NCBI GenBank assembly: GCA_017410165.1
Contig: JAFQRH010000025.1
Coordinates: forward strand, 89,029 to 153,028
DNA: 64,000 nt
Direction of reading: 5' to 3'
Origin: Alistipes sp.
GTDB lineage: Bacteria > Bacteroidota > Bacteroidia > Bacteroidales > Rikenellaceae
The notes beneath the pieces were generated by a model. The model was not told the origin of the DNA. It searched no databases and worked only from the letters and a program-made list of their open reading frames with translations. Both the position numbers and the translations under genes were made by a program. Positions 58,246 through 64,000 of this stretch are shown in pieces; the stretch's first letter is position 1; each line of letters starts with the position of its first letter.

Positions 58246-61200
58246 CTATTTGCCGTGTGCCTCGTTGGCGGAGGTTATGACGCTATCCCAGTCCAAACCA
58301 TACTTGTCTGTCTTGCTACGGTCGAAGCGGGTAAAGGTGTTGCATACGTAGATGTTTGAATCCGAAATATCCTCGCCATTCAATGCCGCAGTACGCAGCG
58401 ATGCACTTAGCGTTGGCGGAATTGCGCGAACCTTGACACCGGCAGCCATCACCTCGGCCTCGGTCAAATTGTGACCATCCGAAGGGTTGAGTTTGCCCCA
58501 GAATATGTGCTTGCACTCCTTTGCGTAACTTCCACTTGTATAGTATGTTGCCGACTTGTGTGATGTGCCGTTTCGGTTGGTACTGTACGCATTATCTTCG
58601 AGTGCCATACCCCAGAACCACCAATCGATATCGTTACGGATACGATCTGCGCCATCGGCAGTCTGATATACGTAATTGGTGTAGTTGGCGATATTGGTGT
58701 ATCCCGTAGGGAGGCCGTGGCCGAACGAGCCGGAGTCGTTCATCAACTCCATATTCTCCCATCGTGACTGATATGGGTCCCACATCTGTACAATCCAGTC
58801 GCCACTCAATTCGCCTGCCACACCACCGCCTTGATGCGCCATAAAGACATTGGCCGCAACGCGATTGTAGTTGGTTACACCGAATGTGTAAGGGTAGATT
58901 TTGTTGGTCGAGACGCTAATCTTGTCGGCTGCCCAATACATACGGATATTGTTGAATCGACCATACTCGCTCGATGCACCCGACGATACTCGCTGCGAGC
59001 CGACCGATTTCCAACGCTGTATCGAACATCTGTTACCCTGGAATGTGTAGATTGCGTAACCTGCCGGCGTACCATCGGCGTTGATGCTGTAATTCCAACC
59101 CACACCGAATGCCGCAGGGTGGAGAATCTCGGTTACATAGTCGCCGCTCTGCGTTACATAACCCTTATGGAGGTATGTTTGCGCAATGTGCGAGTGTCCG
59201 GACAGAATGTACGCGTGCTGGAACTTCGCCAACTCGGTGAGTGTCTGTGCAAAGTAGTTCTTCGTGACGGTCGTGAACGGAATATGCACGCAGAGCACTA
59301 CCCCCTTGTTCTTATCGACGTGCGAGAGGTCGTTCTTCAACCACGTCCACTCTTCGTCGGTAAAGCCGCGCACGTAGTCCGTCTGTCCGAGGTCGGCACC
59401 ATTGCTATCCTTTGTGACAACGTCATTAATCACCACAACGTGCATATCGCCACGGTCGAACGAGATACGAGTCGGACCCCACGCCTCTTTGAATGCACTG
59501 ATATCCGGCGTCGCGTCGTCGTCGCTCTGGTACCAGTCGTGGTTGCCGGCAGCAGCAAACCAATATATGCCGGTCTTATTGACTGCCATCGCGTTCTTCA
59601 TCGTTGTCTTGTGCTCATCGACATCGTTCCACGTAACATCGCCCAATACGACACCATAGCCCTGTGGGTCGCCATTTGCGGCGTCGATTGCCGAGTTGAA
59701 GTCTTTCACGCGTGTCTTGATATCCGGTGCCAAAGCGTTGCTAAATCGCTCTATGCACGAGCCGCTACTCTTCGTCTGTGGATCGGCCATCACAAAGAGC
59801 CACCACTTGTTGTGCTTGCCGGTCGCATCGTTGAAGTTTGAGTGGGTTGAGGAGGACATCTTCGGACCGAGCGTAAAGTTCTTCGCGTAGTCGCCCGCAT
59901 CCGGATTCAGGTAGGTGTCGCCCACCTTATAGTATGTCACCGGATAGCCCGAACCATTGCGTCCGATTTCGTATCCGGCAGGGGTAGTGTAATAGACATA
60001 CTCCGGCTTATAGACGCTCGGGTCGTAGATAATCTGGTAGCGACCCTTGGCGTTGGTCTTTACGACGTGGTAGCCATCGGTCACCATTACACCCTCGACA
60101 GGCGTTACACCATCGTTCTCATAGACGTAACCCGTAAGATACTTGTTATCGTCCGGCGAAGAGAGTATTACCTGAATATCATCCACGTAGAAGCGGTTGT
60201 TCTTCGCGTTGTTCGAGCCGTTGCCGCCAATCAATATACGGGTGTTACAAGTGGCGTTTTTCAGCTCCACTTCGTATGTATTCCAACCGGCTTTGGAGTT
60301 GAGTGTGAGGGCTGCCTGGTCGATATTCACGGCGTCTTGAAGCATATGCGCTTCGTCGATAGTGCCGCCCTCTACCAAGCCGATAACCACCTCGTCCTCG
60401 ACGACATTGTGGCCATAGCCGATAGTGTAGTACGGAGCCATCTTGCAACGCACCGTCACGTTCCATATCTCACCCTCCGGAATCGTCGTAAGCAGCGGTG
60501 TGATGAGCGTGCCTTTGATGCCGCTATCATCGCCGAGTTTCACATAGCCCGGCATTGCATATACCTTGCAGGTGCCGTCGGTGCTTTGCTGACTCCAATC
60601 TGCCATTCCGTAGTCGTCCAACAGACCTTCGAGGGTGGTGAACAGAGGTAACGATTCCAACGAGCCGTTGCCTCTCACGCGAGCGAAGTCATACTCGGCT
60701 GTGGCAACCGTAGGCGATTCGCCCGTCGCTTTGTAGTTTACCGTCAGTGGCTGATCGTTTACTCCCGCGTTGTAGTAACCCGAAGCGTAGCCCACCATAT
60801 CACCACCATAGTAGAAGTCGCCGAAGTTTTCAAACAGGATGGTGTTGCCCTGCTTGACGACCGTCGGATCGGTTACAACCGCTGCACCTTGATACTGTGG
60901 AGCTATGGTGCTTACCGGAATCGAATTGCTGGTGACGCTTGCTGTCGTGTCGGTAATCTTCACGTAGTAGGTCGTACTTGGTTCGAGGCCCGTAATTATC
61001 ATACGTGTCGGATAGAAGTAGTTGTTGTCGCCACTCTTGTATCCGAAATAGCCATTTGTCGTAATCACACCATCGGTGCCGTACACGGTCTTGGACAAAT
61101 TCCATCGCTGATAGAGATTGGTGCACGCCTCGTCGTAATAGACATCAATGCGGTAGTTGTGCGTGACATCTGTTGTCTTATAGTCGTAGCCATCGGTGCC

Positions 61201-64000
61201 CGATGCTCTCGGCATCAGTGCCAGGTAGTTTGCCGACTTGTTCGACTCGGTTACCGTCCAACCGATATTGATGGTTGTGTCCGTTGCGCGAACAACGCCC
61301 ACAGCAATCTCGGCATTCGACAGCAGTTCAATCTTCACATCGTCCAACATCCAGCGGTTGTTGTCGCCTGCATCTGTGACGGTCGTATCCTCCGGATTAT
61401 CGACAATGCCGCCACCAAACGCCACGCGAGCACCCTGCGGAACGTAGTCGAATTGCAACGTGTACTCCTTCCACACGGTGTTGTTGTCGCCTTCGAGCGT
61501 CAACTTTTTGGTGTCGGCGACCGTATAGCCAACCAAATTGAATTGGTCGATTGCACCATCGCCATTAACCTCACCACCGGTCAGGATGCGGACAGCAATT
61601 ACCTTTTCCAATAACTCTGTATCGGAAAGTGTAGCATTGGCACCACCGTAAGGGCACGCCTTGAATGTTACGCGGAGTGACGATTTGCCAACCGGCATAT
61701 TGGTCAGAGCAGGGGTTGCAAACCACGTCGTGTTGGTCGATGTTCCGATTTGCAGATAGCCCGGACGTACATTGATGCCCGAATATGTCGCAAGTGAGCT
61801 ACCCTTAACCCACGACCAACCATCCAAACCGAAGTCATCCACCATCTCCGGCATCGTTGAGAATAGGTTGACATTATCGCTGAACGGACCTGCGAAATAA
61901 GCGCTCGATTTGTGCGTTTGTTCGCCGGCAGTAACCAATGTATATACACCGGTTGCGCGATTTTTGTGTTTGTAGCCCGCTGCACGTGTGGTAGCATCGC
62001 CACCGTAGAGCATTGTGCCGAAGTTCTCGAATAGCAGCATCTGACCCGAGACCGCGGTCTTGTTGAGTGGAACAACCTCCTCTTTGACGGCTGCCGAAGC
62101 GGTGGTCGAAACCTCCAAATAGTCGGTTTCGGTGCCGTCGGTCGTGTTCCAAACCTTGACGAAATAGTTGGTCGAAGGGGTCAAGCCCGTAAATATCCAA
62201 CGCGGTGGTCGCTGATAAGTTGTAAAGAGGGCTTTCGGTGTTGCAGAGGTATCTTTGCAGACGCCCGATAACTTACCCATCAGCGTCTTGTTCTCGTCGT
62301 AGATGGCTACGGCGTACGTATCGCCAATTTCGGTCGAGAAGTCTGTCGTATTCGCATCAGGCATAGGTGATGCCATCGTCGGAATATTCGATGCAAGAGC
62401 CGACCACGCAATCGAGATGGTCGTATCAGTCGCACGCACGAGTTTCACTGTTAGTGGCGAACTCTCAACCCACTTGATGCATACGTCGTCCAATAGGAAG
62501 CGGTTGTTGGCATCCTTCTCCGGACGATTCGGTGCAAAGGCGATACGCGACGTAGGCAATACGCCCGTAAATCGCACCGTGTATTTCGTCCACGTATATT
62601 GGTTACCCTCCAATCGAATCTCCTTGCGATTCGAGATTGTAAAGCCGCTCAATGTGTTGTACGTTGCACGGTTATCCCAACGGGTCTCGATATCGCTGGT
62701 GGTGTCGTCGTATGTGAACGTACCGCCATCGAGCACCTCAATAGCAATATCTCGTTCGCCATCGTCCATCACATCAGCACCGTAAGGACATATCCAGAAT
62801 TCGACATCGACGGTCGATGGACCCGAGAACTTGCCGCCCACGTTGGATGTTCCCTTGGCATTAAGCTGTGGCGTAATCATTCGGGTCTGCTTGTAGTGTC
62901 CGCCGACCTTAACATAACCGGCACGCATAAAGATGCTGTTTTCGGTATAATCCACATTCTCCCACGACCAATACTTCAAGGCGGGCGATTTGCGCGATGC
63001 GTCGGCAGTCGTTCCGAATACGATTTGTTGAACTGTATCGAAGAGACCGGTCTCCACGCTCGATGGTACAATATACCAATCGGCATTCTGTCCGTAAGCA
63101 CCCGTAAAGAGACCTGCGCGGTTAGGCATAATCAGATTGTTGGCATTCGATGCATACGGCGTACCATAGACATTCATCTTGGCTGCCGTAGGGCTTTCGA
63201 GGAAGCGGCGCACATAGTTCGAGTAGCCCGCCGAACGTGTCGAGAAGTCGCCACCCAGCACGCAATCGCTGAAATCCTCAAAGAGGATAGTGTTGGCATC
63301 CAATGCCGGCGATGGAAGGGTTGTCATCTTGCGCGGATTCTCCAATACGGTCCAATTTGCGCTGTCGAAGTACGACGGCTCAGCCGCCTCGCTATCGCTC
63401 CACTTGTCCGGTGTCATATATTTGACACGCAGATAGTAGTCGGTGCCCGGCTCCAAACCCGTAAAGACGAATCGCAATGGGCGCGATGAGGTGTTGTAGA
63501 GCGCTGCCTTCGATGTTACGTCGCCCTGTCGCTCGTACCAACAGTTATCCTTAATCAACCACGAAGTGACGAGATTCTTCGGCGAAGATGCCGTACCTGC
63601 TGCTCCGTTGCCACCATTGATAACTGCGCTGTCGTAGTCCCACGCCGACCACAACTCGATGCAGAAGATGTTGTCGCGCTCTTTCTTGTAGTTTGCCTTC
63701 GTGTTCGGCTTCTGCTCGGCAAGATATGGCGAGTTATTGACACTTGTCGTCCAAGCAACGGCAAGCGTAGATACGGTCGAGCGTACGAGGGCCGTGAAGA
63801 TGTTCGACTTCTCGACATTCAGTTCGAGTGCCGGCAGTGTTACGAGCGTGTTGCCCTTCGCCGAACAATCGACACCTCGGCTCATCAGCGTCTTCTCCAT
63901 ATACCAGATGCTCGCATCGTCGTCGCCCTCGCAGAAGAACGTGAGCGTCATACCCTTCGAGTAGTTCTGCGCCGGAATGCAGACGTAGAAATCGTTGCCC
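58246..64000 (-). CDS. Giant secreted/surface metallophosphoesterase with repeated Fn3-like and jelly-roll modules (partial)
   Basis: The frame is open from the window end to TAG-type stop at 58246, 1917 residues, so the N-terminus and any signal peptide are outside. In order: a short N-terminal part, then three rounds of an Fn3-like domain (VRATDTTISIAWS type) plus a ~250-residue module opening LFEDFSDCVLGGDFSTRSAG and closing NRFLLDDVCI. After residue ~1290 come a carboxypeptidase-like insert (GVTPVEGVMVTDGYHVV), then a calcineurin-like phosphoesterase: ADPQ, LGDVTW, AGNHDWY, HIPF and SGHSH (~1400-1640), and a C-terminal extension. The metal ligands look intact. The substrate is unknown; the modules suggest surface or extracellular work on a polymer or nucleotide. 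Confidence 0.8.
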   Translation of the reverse strand, partial: GNDFYVCIPAQNYSKGMTLTFFCEGDDDASIWYMEKTLMSRGVDCSAKGNTLVTLPALELNVEKSNIFTALVRSTVSTLAVAWTTSVNNSPYLAEQKPNTKANYKKERDNIFCIELWSAWDYDSAVINGGNGAAGTASSPKNLVTSWLIKDNCWYERQGDVTSKAALYNTSSRPLRFVFTGLEPGTDYYLRVKYMTPDKWSDSEAAEPSYFDSANWTVLENPRKMTTLPSPALDANTILFEDFSDCVLGGDFSTRSAGYSNYVRRFLESPTAAKMNVYGTPYASNANNLIMPNRAGLFTGAYGQNADWYIVPSSVETGLFDTVQQIVFGTTADASRKSPALKYWSWENVDYTENSIFMRAGYVKVGGHYKQTRMITPQLNAKGTSNVGGKFSGPSTVDVEFWICPYGADVMDDGERDIAIEVLDGGTFTYDDTTSDIETRWDNRATYNTLSGFTISNRKEIRLEGNQYTWTKYTVRFTGVLPTSRIAFAPNRPEKDANNRFLLDDVCIKWVESSPLTVKLVRATDTTISIAWSALASNIPTMASPMPDANTTDFSTEIGDTYAVAIYDENKTLMGKLSGVCKDTSATPKALFTTYQRPPRWIFTGLTPSTNYFVKVWNTTDGTETDYLEVSTTASAAVKEEVVPLNKTAVSGQMLLFENFGTMLYGGDATTRAAGYKHKNRATGVYTLVTAGEQTHKSSAYFAGPFSDNVNLFSTMPEMVDDFGLDGWSWVKGSSLATYSGINVRPGYLQIGTSTNTTWFATPALTNMPVGKSSLRVTFKACPYGGANATLSDTELLEKVIAVRILTGGEVNGDGAIDQFNLVGYTVADTKKLTLEGDNNTVWKEYTLQFDYVPQGARVAFGGGIVDNPEDTTVTDAGDNNRWMLDDVKIELLSNAEIAVGVVRATDTTINIGWTVTESNKSANYLALMPRASGTDGYDYKTTDVTHNYRIDVYYDEACTNLYQRWNLSKTVYGTDGVITTNGYFGYKSGDNNYFYPTRMIITGLEPSTTYYVKITDTTASVTSNSIPVSTIAPQYQGAAVVTDPTVVKQGNTILFENFGDFYYGGDMVGYASGYYNAGVNDQPLTVNYKATGESPTVATAEYDFARVRGNGSLESLPLFTTLEGLLDDYGMADWSQQSTDGTCKVYAMPGYVKLGDDSGIKGTLITPLLTTIPEGEIWNVTVRCKMAPYYTIGYGHNVVEDEVVIGLVEGGTIDEAHMLQDAVNIDQAALTLNSKAGWNTYEVELKNATCNTRILIGGNGSNNAKNNRFYVDDIQVILSSPDDNKYLTGYVYENDGVTPVEGVMVTDGYHVVKTNAKGRYQIIYDPSVYKPEYVYYTTPAGYEIGRNGSGYPVTYYKVGDTYLNPDAGDYAKNFTLGPKMSSSTHSNFNDATGKHNKWWLFVMADPQTKSSGSCIERFSNALAPDIKTRVKDFNSAIDAANGDPQGYGVVLGDVTWNDVDEHKTTMKNAMAVNKTGIYWFAAAGNHDWYQSDDDATPDISAFKEAWGPTRISFDRGDMHVVVINDVVTKDSNGADLGQTDYVRGFTDEEWTWLKNDLSHVDKNKGVVLCVHIPFTTVTKNYFAQTLTELAKFQHAYILSGHSHIAQTYLHKGYVTQSGDYVTEILHPAAFGVGWNYSINADGTPAGYAIYTFQGNRCSIQRWKSVGSQRVSSGASSEYGRFNNIRMYWAADKISVSTNKIYPYTFGVTNYNRVAANVFMAHQGGGVAGELSGDWIVQMWDPYQSRWENMELMNDSGSFGHGLPTGYTNIANYTNYVYQTADGADRIRNDIDWWFWGMALEDNAYSTNRNGTSHKSATYYTSGSYAKECKHIFWGKLNPSDGHNLTEAEVMAAGVKVRAIPPTLSASLRTAALNGEDISDSNIYVCNTFTRFDRSKTDKYGLDWDSVITSANEAHGK

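Overview
This 64 kb stretch is chromosomal DNA from a member of the Bacteroidota, most likely order Bacteroidales and possibly an Alistipes/Rikenellaceae-type gut bacterium (the genus is inference). Three things point there. Promoters follow the Bacteroidota pattern TTTG-N19/20-TAnnTTTG. There are many surface lipoproteins with BACON, GLUG-type, fimbrillin-like, SGNH and Fn3-like domains. Several gene neighbourhoods are typical of the phylum: DUF4492-cydA-cydB, YbbR-coaE, and paired SurA-type foldases upstream of an OstA-like gene. No insertion sequence, integrase, phage gene, CRISPR array, rRNA operon or SusC/SusD pair was seen.

Layout. 1-455: end of secDF. 531-3943: a 44-residue peptide gene and a lipoprotein with a C-terminal SGNH hydrolase. 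4018-9742 (+): housekeeping series YbbR-like, coaE, folP, lolD-like, TIGR02757-like, trmN6-like, DUF4831-like and AlkD-like. 9739-14575 (-): M23-like protein, dxr, rseP, radA. 14772-19240: a small envelope protein (-), then a nucleotidyltransferase, gltX and galM (+). 19491-24781 (+): three lipoprotein genes. 24889-27769 (-): cytochrome bd oxidase. 28042-33078 (+): a modular lipoprotein, a lipoprotein that looks like a catalytically dead esterase, and its active paralogue. 33440-40572: metH and metF (-), mntP (+), AspT/YidE-type antiporter (-). 41042-42950 (-): rmuC and argR. 43088-44167: tRNA-Val followed by a gene-free kilobase of repeats and a candidate small RNA. 44168-46343: membrane protein (-), rnhB and a PepSY-like protein (+). 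46551-50057 (-): metY-metX-hom. 50227-55406 (-): two SurA-type foldases and an OstA-like protein. 55525-58040 (-): an epimerase/zinc-ribbon fusion and a CPBP membrane protease. 58246-64000 (-): most of a giant secreted metallophosphoesterase, cut by the window end.

How the genes fit together. Methionine synthesis is nearly complete here in two separate minus-strand operons: hom, metX and metY make homocysteine, and metF and metH methylate it. Envelope biogenesis recurs (secDF, lolD, rseP, SurA/OstA). The accessory part is four loci encoding large, mostly hydrolytic, surface or secreted proteins (SGNH twice, an alpha/beta esterase, a metallophosphoesterase). They share modules with each other but lie outside any visible polysaccharide utilization locus.

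The most interesting observations are these: the active/dead esterase pair; a module shared by the 28 kb lipoprotein and the giant phosphoesterase; a two-copy intergenic element ending in a hairpin with a compensatory base change; repeated tRNA 3'-end copies downstream of tRNA-Val; a promoter-equipped small RNA candidate; and two gene relics flanking the met/mntP block. All functional statements come from reading motifs by eye; no search was run.
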